From assembly GCA_021786295.1 (NCBI GenBank), contig JAJYNO010000033.1, forward strand, positions 65,775-129,774: a stretch of DNA of 64,000 nt, given 5' to 3'. The notes under the pieces were generated by a model. The model saw only the letters and a program-made list of their open reading frames with translations, had not been told where the DNA came from and made no database searches. Positions 51,246 through 59,715 of this stretch are shown one piece after another. A program made the translations under genes and the position numbers. The stretch's first letter is position 1; each line of letters opens with the position of its first letter. This stretch comes from a bacterium. GTDB lineage: Bacteria; Elusimicrobiota; Elusimicrobia; Elusimicrobiales; UBA9959.

Positions 51246-52280
51246 ATGAAACTTTTTATCGCCATGCTTATAGCCGCGGTCCTGGTCCCGGCCGCCCGCG
51301 CCGCCGGCCAGGACGATCTCACCGCCGGAGAGGCCAAGTGCGCCGCCGAGGACATGCAGCTGCTCTACTACTACCTCGCTCCCGACCTGAGCCCGGCCAC
51401 GAAGCGCAGGGCCGACAGCTGCCACTCCTCGCTGGAGTCTGTGCGGATCCCTGACTGGCTCGCCGACGACCGCCCCGGGCTCCTGAAGAGGACGGTCCTG
51501 AAGGACCCGTACGAGGGCGACCTTACCGCGGCGCAGCTCTGGCAGACCCCGGTCTCGATACTCTACCAGTTCGCGCATACTACGCTGAAGACCCTGCCGT
51601 CGGACGAGGGAGGGGCCGGGACGTCTCCGGAGGAGCTGGAGGGGGACTACAACGACATGCGGATGCGCTTCCTGCTGGCCGAGGAAAGGCTGGCGAAGGC
51701 GGGGCTGACCGGCTCTCTCGGCGGCCGAGGCGGGCCGCTGCTGTCAGAGCTCAACAGGGCCATGAAGCTCTTCGACGGGGTGGCCGGGGACCTGTCCGCC
51801 AGGGACGAGGCCGCTTTCTACCGCGACGCCTCGCAGATGCTGGACCTGAGCCGGGGCGTTTTCGACATGATGTTCCGCGCCCCTTCTAATCCAGGCGAAT
51901 GGGCCTTCAGGTACACCCCGCAGCCGATGGTGCTGCCCGGCTACCGCGGGGTCAGCGTGCCGGTAGACGCTTCCCAGGCGGTCTTCCTGCGCAAGGGCGA
52001 CCACGTGGACATGCTGGTCACGTTCGACGCGCTGATGGGGGGGGGCGGCAAGGAGAAGATAACCGCCACGATACTTCAGAACGTGACGGTGCTGAACGTG
52101 CACAAACCGGACGGTCCGTCCGGCGCCGGGGTGGTGCAGCTGCTCTGCAACCCGATGGAGGCCGAGTACGCCGCGCTCAGCGCGGCCCAGGGCGCGGAAA
52201 TAGACTTCTCCCGCCGCGCAGCCGGGGACGACTCGCTGCGGCCGATGGAGGTCGCCAGTTTCAGGAAACTGGCCAAATAG
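51246..52280 (+). CDS. Secreted RcpC/CpaB-like domain protein, long paralogue
   Basis: A 344-residue protein with a signal peptide (MKLFIAMLIAAVLVPAARA). Residues about 25-215 are helical and include two early cysteines. From about 230 the RcpC-like domain repeats that of the preceding gene: GYRGVSVPVDASQAVFLRKG, DHVDMLVTF, TATILQNVTVLNV and the end MEVASFRKLAK against MDMASFRKLIR. It was probably formed by duplication and fusion to the helical domain. GAGGAGGAG precedes the start. Confidence 0.7.
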   Translation: MKLFIAMLIAAVLVPAARAAGQDDLTAGEAKCAAEDMQLLYYYLAPDLSPATKRRADSCHSSLESVRIPDWLADDRPGLLKRTVLKDPYEGDLTAAQLWQTPVSILYQFAHTTLKTLPSDEGGAGTSPEELEGDYNDMRMRFLLAEERLAKAGLTGSLGGRGGPLLSELNRAMKLFDGVAGDLSARDEAAFYRDASQMLDLSRGVFDMMFRAPSNPGEWAFRYTPQPMVLPGYRGVSVPVDASQAVFLRKGDHVDMLVTFDALMGGGGKEKITATILQNVTVLNVHKPDGPSGAGVVQLLCNPMEAEYAALSAAQGAEIDFSRRAAGDDSLRPMEVASFRKLAK

Positions 52281-52379
52281 AGGTCCTGCTTCCCGCGCCA
52301 CGGGGAGCCGCCGCTCTTTTCCGGGGGCCTGACCGGGGCTTCGGACGAGCTGCCGTTTAATAACTGCTTATTTAACTTG

Positions 52380-52385
52380 TATAAT
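52380..52385 (+). promoter_or_regulatory. -10 box of the hypA operon
   Basis: Perfect TATAAT; the -35 (TTTAAT at 52356-52361) is weak. ATG 52393 is only seven bases downstream and there is no Shine-Dalgarno, so hypA is probably read from a leaderless message. Confidence 0.5.
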
Positions 52386-52392
52386 CCAGTCT

Positions 52393-52797
52393 ATGCACGA
52401 ATGGGCCCTGGCCGAGTCGGTCATAAAGTCTGCGGTAGCGCACGCCGGCGAGCAGAAGCTGCGCAGGCTCAAGGAGACCGGGGTGGTCTTCGGCGAGCTG
52501 CAGGACATAGACAGGGAGATCTTCTCCTTCGCTCTCGAGGAACTGCGCGCGCAGGTGCCGGGGGCGGCCGCCTGCAGCTTCAAGATCTCGGTGGAGCCGG
52601 CCGCCTTCCGCTGCAAGGCCTGTTCGCACGAGTTCCCCCTGAAGGGCCTCAAAAAGACGAAGGACGAGTCTGAATTCATCCACTTCGTCCCGGAGATGGC
52701 GCATACCTTCCTGAAATGCCCCAAGTGCAAAAGCCCCGACTTCGAGATAATCCGCGGCCGCGGCGTGAGCATCAGCTACATCAAGGGGGAGAAGTGA
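52393..52797 (+). CDS. hypA: Hydrogenase nickel incorporation protein HypA
   Basis: A 134-residue protein. MHEWALAES gives the N-terminal His2 nickel ligand and Glu3. CKAC and CPKC supply the four cysteines of the structural zinc site. The zinc loop is longer than in E. coli HypA, as in archaeal relatives. It delivers nickel to the large subunit encoded at 42848. It overlaps the next gene (GTGA), which encodes the matching ATPase. Confidence 0.93.
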   Translation: MHEWALAESVIKSAVAHAGEQKLRRLKETGVVFGELQDIDREIFSFALEELRAQVPGAAACSFKISVEPAAFRCKACSHEFPLKGLKKTKDESEFIHFVPEMAHTFLKCPKCKSPDFEIIRGRGVSISYIKGEK

Positions 52798-53501
52798 CCG
52801 CTATAGACCCGCGCCCCTCGGTCATAGCCGACAGACTGTCCGGCGTCAAGCGCGTCATAGCCGTCACCGGCTGGAAGGGCGGCATAGGCAAGAGCGTGAC
52901 GGCCTCCACGCTGGCGCTGCTCCTGGCCCGGCGCGGCTTCAGGACCGGCCTTTTCGACCTGGATTTCGCCGGAGCCTCCGACCACCTGGTGCTGGGCGCG
53001 AAAGGCCTCTTCCCGAAAGAGGAGAAGGGCCTTGAGCCGCCGGTCCTCGAGGGCGTCAGTTTCATGTCGGTGGTCTTTTTCTCCGAGAACAAGGCCGTGC
53101 CTCTGCGCGGGGCCAACGTCTCGGACGCGATAATAGAGCTGCTCGCGATAACGCGGTGGGGGGAGCTGGATTTCCTGGTGCTGGACATGCCGCCGGGCAT
53201 AAACGACGCCGCGCTGGACGTGATGCGCTTCGCGCGCGGGGCGGAAGTGCTGGCGGTCACCACTCCGTCCGTGCTGGCCCACGACGTGCTGGAGCGTTCG
53301 CTGGAGCTTTACAGGAAGCTGAAGGTGCCGGTGCTCGGAGTGGTGGAGAACATGTCCGCTGGCAGGCACGGAACGGCCGACGCCGCCATAAGGACGGACC
53401 CGGCCCTGGAAAAGGCGCTGGGGCGCCCGGAGGCCCTGCTGAAGACGGCCTTCGCTGGCGACCTGGCCCGCGCGGCCGGAAAGCTTGGGATAATCGGTTA
53501 A
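52794..53501 (+). CDS. Mrp/MinD-type ATPase, probable archaeal-type HypB partner
   Basis: A 235-residue SIMIBI ATPase starting at GTG 52794, which overlaps the HypA stop. VTGWKGGIGKSVTAS is a deviant Walker A with the extra lysine. LFDLDFAGAS is the switch I/A' region, and LDFLVLDMPPGINDAALD is Walker B. It lacks the histidine-rich and GxxGxGKT sequence of bacterial HypB. In Thermococcus, a Mrp/MinD-type ATPase acts as HypB and binds HypA. The overlap with hypA here suggests the same job. Confidence 0.8.
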   Translation: MTAIDPRPSVIADRLSGVKRVIAVTGWKGGIGKSVTASTLALLLARRGFRTGLFDLDFAGASDHLVLGAKGLFPKEEKGLEPPVLEGVSFMSVVFFSENKAVPLRGANVSDAIIELLAITRWGELDFLVLDMPPGINDAALDVMRFARGAEVLAVTTPSVLAHDVLERSLELYRKLKVPVLGVVENMSAGRHGTADAAIRTDPALEKALGRPEALLKTAFAGDLARAAGKLGIIG

Positions 53502-53528
53502 AACGTTCCGGATCTTAGTACCGTACAC

Positions 53529-54812
53529 ATGCCATCTAATTCCTCCGGGGTAAGGAATAAGGAACTTCTGCGGCGTCACGCGCTGGCCGCTGGGATCATG
53601 GCCGCCGTCTCCTCGCTGGTGATACTGGAGGTCTCGCTGCCTTTTTCCAGCCATCTCTCCGCCCTTTCCGCTGGCGCGGCCGTCTGCTATTTCGTCTATT
53701 ATTCCATGTTCCGCTTCCTGGAGCGGACCTGCCTCGGCGCGGTCACCGTCATCCTGAGCCAGATAGGCGTGGTGATCATTACGGCCGCTGTGGCTTTTAC
53801 CGGAGGGCTGGTCTCCCCGTTCATCTTCCTCTATTTCGCCATGCTGGTGGCCGAGGCCCTCTACGGGATCCAGAACCCGTACACCATGCCCGCCAGCCTG
53901 GCCGGCTACCTGCTGGTGGTCGCCGGGAATTATTTCGGCTTCCTGCCTGTGGCGGTGCCGTGGGCGCAGGCTATCTACAGGGCCCCCATAGCCGTCCTGC
54001 TGACGGCCGGCTTGACGGCCTCCTACCTGGTCCTGACCAACCGCATGACCGGCAGGATACTTTCGGCCATGCGCTCGCGGCTGAACTCGGAGGCCGTGGA
54101 AAAGGAGGCGCTGCTGCGGCGTTTCTCGGAGCTGAACTCCACCACCCAGCTGGGCGTGCTGGCCCACCGCATAGCGCACGACCTGCGCGGCCCCATAGCT
54201 TCCATCTCCGGCTACCTGGAGCTGCGGCTGGCGCAGGAGACCGACCCCGTGGAGCGCGAGACCATAAGCGGGGTGCAGGAGACGGTGAACTCGCTGGTAC
54301 AGTCTCTGCAGAACATCACGCGCTTCGGCAAACCGGGCGGGGCCACCCGCGAGAACATAGCGCTCTGCGATTTCCTCAAGGACCTGATAGGCATCGCCTC
54401 CTTCGCCCCGCAGACGCGCGGCGTCGTCTTCGAGACCGACTGCGGCGGCAACGAGGCCGCCTTTGTGGTCGCCTCCCGTTCCGACCTGCAGCAGGCGTTG
54501 TTCAATGTGATCAAGAACGCTGTGGAGGCGGTGGCGGGCAACGCCGGCGCCAAGCGGATCTGGATAAGGCTGGCCCGCGGGGCCGGGGGCCTGGCCGTCT
54601 CCGTCTCCGACAACGGCCCCGGAATGCCGGAGACATTGCTTAAGGAGGCGTTCCGGAAGTCGCTGACGACGAAGAAGGACGGGACCGGCGTGGGGCTGCT
54701 GATAACGCGGGACCTGCTGGTGCGCAACGGCGGGGACATACGGCTGGCCAACGGCATGGACGGCGGTTTTGTCGCGACGGTCCTGCTGCCGGAGGGCCCT
54801 GCGCAGGCTTAA
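53529..54812 (+). CDS. Membrane sensor histidine kinase, paralogue of the one at 48279
   Basis: A 427-residue kinase with the same layout: about six helices in 20-170, HRIAHDLRGPIASISGYLEL with H217, DLQQALFNVIKNAVEAV (N box), VSDNGPGMPETLL (G1) and GTGVGLLITRDLLVRNGG (G2). Unlike its paralogue it has an intact G1 box. It has no adjacent response regulator. It starts 27 bases after the Mrp-like ATPase gene, and the FadL-like gene follows after 28 bases. Confidence 0.88.
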   Translation: MPSNSSGVRNKELLRRHALAAGIMAAVSSLVILEVSLPFSSHLSALSAGAAVCYFVYYSMFRFLERTCLGAVTVILSQIGVVIITAAVAFTGGLVSPFIFLYFAMLVAEALYGIQNPYTMPASLAGYLLVVAGNYFGFLPVAVPWAQAIYRAPIAVLLTAGLTASYLVLTNRMTGRILSAMRSRLNSEAVEKEALLRRFSELNSTTQLGVLAHRIAHDLRGPIASISGYLELRLAQETDPVERETISGVQETVNSLVQSLQNITRFGKPGGATRENIALCDFLKDLIGIASFAPQTRGVVFETDCGGNEAAFVVASRSDLQQALFNVIKNAVEAVAGNAGAKRIWIRLARGAGGLAVSVSDNGPGMPETLLKEAFRKSLTTKKDGTGVGLLITRDLLVRNGGDIRLANGMDGGFVATVLLPEGPAQA

Positions 54813-54840
54813 AAATACTGACATCACAGGGGGACGGCGG

Positions 54841-56085
54841 ATGAAGGCTGACTTGAGGATCTTCGGAACGGTTTTGGCGCTCGGCGCCGGAGCGCTCGCG
54901 CTGAAGCCGGCCGGCGCCCTGGCTTCCGGCTACGAGTTCGACGGCGTGGGGGCTCGCGCGGTGGCGCGCGGCGGCGCCGTGATAGCGGACGACCCGGACT
55001 GGACCGCCATCTACTGGAACCCGGCCAACCTGACGGACGCCGCGCGGCAGGCCGGGCTGGAACTGAAGGCTGGAAAAAGCTACACGCACGACGGGGATTC
55101 GTTCGACGTCAACGGCACCGGCGGAATATTCTCCAAGAAGAACGGGGATTCGTCCTTTTTCTTCGGCTCGGCCGGGGCCGTGGCGCCGCTTAAGGACGGC
55201 TCCGCGCTGGGCTTCGGCGTCTATCTGCCGCTGCTGCAGGGTGCCGATTTCTCGGACGGCCGATCGCTGAGCCCGGCGTTCAGCGGCGTAGATTATAAGG
55301 GCAGCCTGGGCATAGCCGTGGCCAACGTCTCCTACGCCCGCAAGCTGAGCGACAGGCTCAGCGGGGCCGTCGGGCTGGACCTGGTCTACGGAGCGCTCAG
55401 CTCCGACCTGGACCTCGGCTATTATCTGCCCGGTCCGACCCCGGACACGCTGAAGCGCAAGCTGGAAGGGGACGGCTTCGGCGTGGAGGGGGTGCTGGGG
55501 GCCAAGTACAAGGTCAGCGACAGGCTTTCGCTGGGCGCCGTCTTCCGCTCCGGCGCCAGGGTCGGCATCAAAGGCGACGCCAAGGCCTCCGACGTATATC
55601 TTGGGTCGGAAAGCACGGACTTCAAGTTCCTGCTGAAGCAGCCGCCGACCTCCGGCGTCGGGGCGGCCTGGAGATACAGCCGCGGCCTTACCTTCACCTG
55701 CGACTTTACCCAGACCTGGTGGCGCGGCTTCTCCGACAAGACCACCTACGCGCAGCAGGGAACGCTGCTGTACGACACGCCGAACACCTTCGACTGGAAG
55801 AACTCCTGGAAGCTCCGCGCCGGCGCGCTGTGGAACTACAGCCGCGACACGGACCTGATGTTCGGCTACGCCTACGACACGCCGGCCATAGACGCCCGCA
55901 GCCTGGATTTTTCCACGGCCGTGGACGTGCCGATGCACCGCGTCTCCGCCGCCGTCAGCCACCGGTGGGGGGACGTAGAGGGCACGCTCGCGGGGCTTGG
56001 CGGTTATAACACCAGGACGGCCGGCGGCGTGGATTACAGCCTCGGCGGCTGGTACTTCCTGGGCGAGCTGAAGTACACGTTCTGA
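54841..56085 (+). CDS. FadL/OmpP1-family outer-membrane protein
   Basis: A 414-residue outer-membrane barrel with a signal peptide ending near GALASG. SGYEFDGVGARAVARGGAVIADD and WTAIYWNPANLTD are the conserved N-terminal hatch of the FadL/TodX family (PF03349), which lets hydrophobic molecules cross the outer membrane. The rest alternates strands and turns and ends in an aromatic residue (LKYTF). GGGGGAC precedes the start. The ligand is unknown. Confidence 0.85.
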   Translation: MKADLRIFGTVLALGAGALALKPAGALASGYEFDGVGARAVARGGAVIADDPDWTAIYWNPANLTDAARQAGLELKAGKSYTHDGDSFDVNGTGGIFSKKNGDSSFFFGSAGAVAPLKDGSALGFGVYLPLLQGADFSDGRSLSPAFSGVDYKGSLGIAVANVSYARKLSDRLSGAVGLDLVYGALSSDLDLGYYLPGPTPDTLKRKLEGDGFGVEGVLGAKYKVSDRLSLGAVFRSGARVGIKGDAKASDVYLGSESTDFKFLLKQPPTSGVGAAWRYSRGLTFTCDFTQTWWRGFSDKTTYAQQGTLLYDTPNTFDWKNSWKLRAGALWNYSRDTDLMFGYAYDTPAIDARSLDFSTAVDVPMHRVSAAVSHRWGDVEGTLAGLGGYNTRTAGGVDYSLGGWYFLGELKYTF

Positions 56086-56109
56086 CCCGCGTCCGGACTC
56101 TAATTTGAT

Positions 56110-56230
56110 ATCATAACCTGTGCAGAAGGAACGGGGTGCGAATCCCCGGCTGCCCCGCAACGGTGATGCCGCAAGGCTGAGCCCGGTCTACTGCAACCGC
56201 CGCCGGCGGACCTCCGAGGGGAAGAACAGG
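56110..56230 (+). ncRNA. Cobalamin (adenosylcobalamin-class) riboswitch
   Basis: The RNA reads GGAACGGGGTGCGAATCCCC, then GGCTGCCCCGCAACGGTGAT, which is the B12 box region, then GCCGCAAGGCTGAGCCCGG and a terminal helix (CCGCCGCCGGCGG). These are the conserved elements of the cobalamin element. It stands directly upstream of a corrinoid-uptake operon. Boundaries are approximate by about ten bases. Confidence 0.88.
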
Positions 56231-56260
56231 GCCTTTTTCCTCCGGGAAGAAGGCTTTTTT
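56231..56260 (+). terminator. Riboswitch expression platform: terminator that also hides the ribosome site
   Basis: GCCTTTTTCC at 56231-56240 pairs with GGAAGAAGGC at 56245-56254 (one G-U), loop TCCG, and six T's lead straight into ATG 56261. The right arm contains GAAGAAGG, the likely Shine-Dalgarno, seven bases before the start. The hairpin could therefore act at transcription and at translation. Confidence 0.82.
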
Positions 56261-57049
56261 ATGAAATATCTCGCCGCACTATGCCTGCTGTTCAGCGCCG
56301 CCGCCGCGAACGCCGCGCGCGTGGTCTCGCTGATGCCGTCCTATACGGAGATAATCTTCGCGCTGGGGGCCGGCAAGGACCTGGTGGGCGTTTCCAATTT
56401 CTGCGACTACCCGCCGGAAGCGGCGAAGATACAGAAGACAGGCGATTATCTGCGCCCGAACGTGGAGAAGATCTATTCGCTGAAACCGGACCTGGTGTTC
56501 GCCGGGGACTGGGCCTCCGGGACCACGGCCGGCCAGCTCTCGCGGCTGGGCGTCAAGGTGGCGCTGCTGCCGGAAGAGAAGAGCGTGGCCGACATCTACA
56601 GGACCATCCGCCTGATAGCCGCCCGCCTGGACAGGAGGGAGGAGGGGGAGAAGCTGGTAAAGAAGCTGAAGGCCTCGCTGCCGCCTCCCCCCGAGGGGAA
56701 GCCGGTGCGCGTCTATATAGAGGCGGATTCCGGCGGCTGGACCGCCGGCGGGGATTCTTTCCTTTCCGACGCCGTCGCCAAGGCCGGCGGGGCGAACGTC
56801 TTCGGCAAGGAGAAGCGGGGCTACTTCCAGGCCGACTGGGAGGACGTGCTGCTGATGGACCCGCAGGCCGTGATACTGCTTTCCGGGACGAAGAAGGACT
56901 TCGTCTCGCGGCCTATGGCGAAGGATATGGCGGCGGTGAGGTCCGGCCTGATAATAACCGGCCTGGACCGCGACGCCTTCTCCCGGCCCGGCCCGAGGCT
57001 CTTCGGAGAGATAAAAAAGCTCTCCGGCCTGCTCCATGCGGAAAAATAG
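56261..57049 (+). CDS. btuF: Corrinoid ABC transporter, periplasmic binding protein (BtuF-like)
   Basis: A 262-residue protein with a signal peptide (MKYLAALCLLFSAAAANA). RVVSLMPSYTEIIFALGAGK is the family opening. GVSNFCDYPPEA and KTGDYLRPNVEKIYSLKPDL follow, then DIYRTIRLIAARL in the linker helix and VILLSGTKKDF in the second lobe. This is the class III binding-protein fold used for cobalamin and siderophores. The cobalamin riboswitch in front favours corrinoids. It overlaps the permease gene. Confidence 0.9.
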   Translation: MKYLAALCLLFSAAAANAARVVSLMPSYTEIIFALGAGKDLVGVSNFCDYPPEAAKIQKTGDYLRPNVEKIYSLKPDLVFAGDWASGTTAGQLSRLGVKVALLPEEKSVADIYRTIRLIAARLDRREEGEKLVKKLKASLPPPPEGKPVRVYIEADSGGWTAGGDSFLSDAVAKAGGANVFGKEKRGYFQADWEDVLLMDPQAVILLSGTKKDFVSRPMAKDMAAVRSGLIITGLDRDAFSRPGPRLFGEIKKLSGLLHAEK

Positions 57050-57971
57050 GTTCTGGTTCATTCCGGCCGCGCTGGCGGCCGCTTTCCTGTTCTCGCTGGC
57101 CGCCGGTCCGGCCGGCTTTTCCCCGGAGATAATCTGGGGCCTGCGTCTGCCGCGGACGCTGGCGGCGCTGGTCGTGGGGGCCGGGCTGGGCCTGGCCGGC
57201 GCGCTTTTTCAGGGCGTGCTGAAGAACCCTCTCGCGGACCCCTACATCATGGGCACTTCCGCCGGCGCCACCGCGGCCGCGGTGCTCTGCTTCCTCGCCG
57301 GGGTCCCCCGCACTTCTCCGCTCTTTTTCCTGGCCGTTTTCACCGGCGCTTTCGGGGCCACCTTCCTGGCTTACTGGCTGGCCCGGCTGACTGGCCGCCT
57401 GTCCGACGCGGCGCTGGTGCTGGCCGGAGTGGCGGTCAGCGCCTTTCTGACCGCGCTGGTGATGCTCTCCCTCTCGGTGGCGCGCGAGAGGGCCCTGTCG
57501 CTCTTCTATTTCGTGCTGGGCGGGCTGTACGCGCCCCGTTCCGGAGTTCTGGCCGCCTCGGCCCTGTTGGCGGCCCTGAGCGGCGCGGCCGCGCTGGCCC
57601 GCTGGCGGGCCCTGGACGCGATGGCGCTGGGAGAGGAGAGCGCCTACCACCTGGGGATAGACCCGCGCAGGGAGAGGCTGTTCTTCTTCGTGCTGGGCTG
57701 CGCCTCCACCTCGGCCGCCGTGGCGCTGGGCGGCACGATAGGCTTTGTCGGGCTGATGACCCCTCACATCGTAAGGCTGCTGAGCGGCCCGTCCTCCCGG
57801 ACGCTGGTGCCGGCTTCGGCGCTGGGCGGGGCTGCGCTGCTTTGCGCGGCCGACGCGGCCGGGCGCACGCTGTTCTCCCCGTCGGAAGTGCCGGCAGGGG
57901 TGGTGATGGCGCTGGCCGGGGCGCCGTTCTTCATGTGGCTGCTGTGGAAGTCTTCGAGGGGGAGGGCCTGA
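57036..57971 (+). CDS. btuC: Corrinoid ABC transporter permease (BtuC-like)
   Basis: A 311-residue FecCD-family permease with 8-10 helices. LRLPRTLAALVVGAGLGLAGALFQGVLKNPLADPYIMG is seen in pieces as RLPRTLAALVVGAGLGLAGA and KNPLADPYIMGTSAGA, with LGIDPRRERLF-type coupling loop and GFVGLMTPHIVRLL at the end. The family usually has ten helices; this one is a little short. It starts inside the btuF gene and ends as TGATG with btuD. Confidence 0.92.
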   Translation: MRKNRFWFIPAALAAAFLFSLAAGPAGFSPEIIWGLRLPRTLAALVVGAGLGLAGALFQGVLKNPLADPYIMGTSAGATAAAVLCFLAGVPRTSPLFFLAVFTGAFGATFLAYWLARLTGRLSDAALVLAGVAVSAFLTALVMLSLSVARERALSLFYFVLGGLYAPRSGVLAASALLAALSGAAALARWRALDAMALGEESAYHLGIDPRRERLFFFVLGCASTSAAVALGGTIGFVGLMTPHIVRLLSGPSSRTLVPASALGGAALLCAADAAGRTLFSPSEVPAGVVMALAGAPFFMWLLWKSSRGRA

Positions 57972-58711
57972 TGCCGGTCCTCAGGGCGTCGGGACTTTCG
58001 TTCTCCTACGGCGAACGGCCGCTGTTCTCGGAACTTTCCTTCGAGCTGCGTCCTGGCGACTTCATGTGCGTGTTGGGCCCGAACGGCTCCGGCAAGTCCA
58101 CGCTGCTGAAACTGCTGACGGGCTATATCCGGGCGGCTTCCGGTTCCGTGCGGCTGGGGGGCGAGGAGGTTTCGGCCCTGGGGCCGGGACGGCTGGCCAG
58201 GCTGGCCGCCTACGTGGCCAGCGAGAGTTCCGTGCCCTACGATTTCTCGGTCATGGAGACCGTGCTGCTGGGCCGCACCGCGCGCACCGGTCTCTGGCGG
58301 GGCTATTCCGAAGGGGACGGCCGGGCCGCCGCCCTGGCCCTGCGGGAGACGGGCATAGCCGCCCTGGCCGCGCGCTCGATAAACACGCTCTCCTCGGGGG
58401 AACGGCAGCTGGCGTTCATAGCCCAGGCCCTGGCCCAGGAGACCAGGCTGCTGCTGCTGGACGAGCCCACCTCGCACCTGGACCTCAGGTTCAAGGCGGA
58501 GATAATGGCGCTGCTGAGCCGCCTGGCCGCGAGGGGCCTGGCCGTGGCCGCGGTGCTGCACGAACCCGGGGTGGCGCGGCTCGGCTGCACCAGGGCCCTT
58601 ACGGCCGGGGCCGGGGGCAAATGGACCTTCGGCCCGGCCGCGGAGCTTCTCAGGCCGGAAAGACTGGCCGGCGTCTACGGCGTGCCGCCCGATTCCCCGC
58701 TGCTGGCCTGA
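57971..58711 (+). CDS. btuD: Corrinoid ABC transporter ATPase (BtuD-like)
   Basis: A 246-residue ABC ATPase. VLGPNGSGKSTLLKLL is Walker A, INTLSSGERQLAFIAQAL the signature (LSSGE), and LLLLDEPTSHLD Walker B followed by the D loop. VAAVLHEPGVA is the switch region, with histidine present. The start overlaps the btuC stop (TGATG). It powers uptake through the inner-membrane permease. Confidence 0.93.
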   Translation: MPVLRASGLSFSYGERPLFSELSFELRPGDFMCVLGPNGSGKSTLLKLLTGYIRAASGSVRLGGEEVSALGPGRLARLAAYVASESSVPYDFSVMETVLLGRTARTGLWRGYSEGDGRAAALALRETGIAALAARSINTLSSGERQLAFIAQALAQETRLLLLDEPTSHLDLRFKAEIMALLSRLAARGLAVAAVLHEPGVARLGCTRALTAGAGGKWTFGPAAELLRPERLAGVYGVPPDSPLLA

Positions 58712-58854
58712 AAAGTTCCCCGCTCCGTCCTCCCTCCTCACAAATATGCTAGAATCAAAATAGGGTAATATGGGGAAAGTTTAAAGCGTATATCCGCGGC
58801 CGGCAGGCCCCGCCGGTCTTCCAGTGAACCGTCCCGAACGGTTAAGGAGACAGT

Positions 58855-59715
58855 ATGACCTCGTCTGGGCAGATGAAGAAGGATAATACCTCGCCGGAGG
58901 CGGAGCACAGGGCTCTGCCTGAGGGCTATGGCGGTACCGAGGCCGCCCTGTTGCCGCGCGATCCCAACTGGATGTTCGTCTATTGGGAGATCTCCGAGAA
59001 CGCCAGGAAGAACCTGCGCCGCGAGCACGGCGACGACGTTTTTCAGAAGGGGCGCCAGGTGATCCGCGTCTACGACATGAGCGACGGGAACGGCTCGCGC
59101 TACTTCGACATCTCGATCATGCACGAGGCGCGCAGCTGGTACGTGAACGTGCAGGAGGCCGGCAAGCCCTACTGCTGCGAGATAGGCCTGGTGCTGCCGG
59201 ACGGCCGCTTCATCGGGATAGTGAAGACCAACACCGTGACCCTGCCGCCGGGCCGCGTTTCCGACGTCACCGACGAGAAGTGGATGGCCGTCACCGCGGA
59301 CTTCGACAAGCTGCTGCAGCTCTCCGGGGTGGAGTACATAGGCAAAGGTTCCGGCGAAGTCGCCAAGTCCCTGGCCCAGCGCTGGGAGATGCTGCGCGCG
59401 GTCTTCAGCCGCGCCTCTTCCTGGGGCGTGAGCTCGATGTCGTCGCAGGTCCTGCAGCGGCAGCCGGAGCAGCAGAAGAAGTTCTGGCTGGTCGCCGACT
59501 GCGAGGTCATCCTTTACGGGGCCACCGAGCCGGACGCCTTCGTCACGGTGGCCGGCCGCAAGGTCAGCCTGAACCCGGACGGGACCTTCAGCATGCGCTT
59601 CGCGCTGCCCGACGGCCTGATGGACCTGCCGGTGAAGGCGATGAGCAAGGACGAGACCGATTCCAGGGAGATAGACATAAAGGTCACCAGGACCACCAAT
59701 ACCGATGGCAAATAA
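58855..59715 (+). CDS. DUF4912 protein
   Basis: A 286-residue protein. LLPRDPNWMFVYWEISENARK, RVYDM, SRYFDISIMHEARSWYVNV and YCCEIGLVLPDGRFIGI make the DUF4912 fold (PF16258), a small beta domain thought to bind carbohydrate and usually found beside GH57 enzymes. A second beta domain at about 215-280 (VILYGATEPDAFVTVAGRKV) resembles a carbohydrate-binding or Ig-like module. TTAAGGAG lies before the ATG. It overlaps the GH57 gene. Confidence 0.85.
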   Translation: MTSSGQMKKDNTSPEAEHRALPEGYGGTEAALLPRDPNWMFVYWEISENARKNLRREHGDDVFQKGRQVIRVYDMSDGNGSRYFDISIMHEARSWYVNVQEAGKPYCCEIGLVLPDGRFIGIVKTNTVTLPPGRVSDVTDEKWMAVTADFDKLLQLSGVEYIGKGSGEVAKSLAQRWEMLRAVFSRASSWGVSSMSSQVLQRQPEQQKKFWLVADCEVILYGATEPDAFVTVAGRKVSLNPDGTFSMRFALPDGLMDLPVKAMSKDETDSREIDIKVTRTTNTDGK

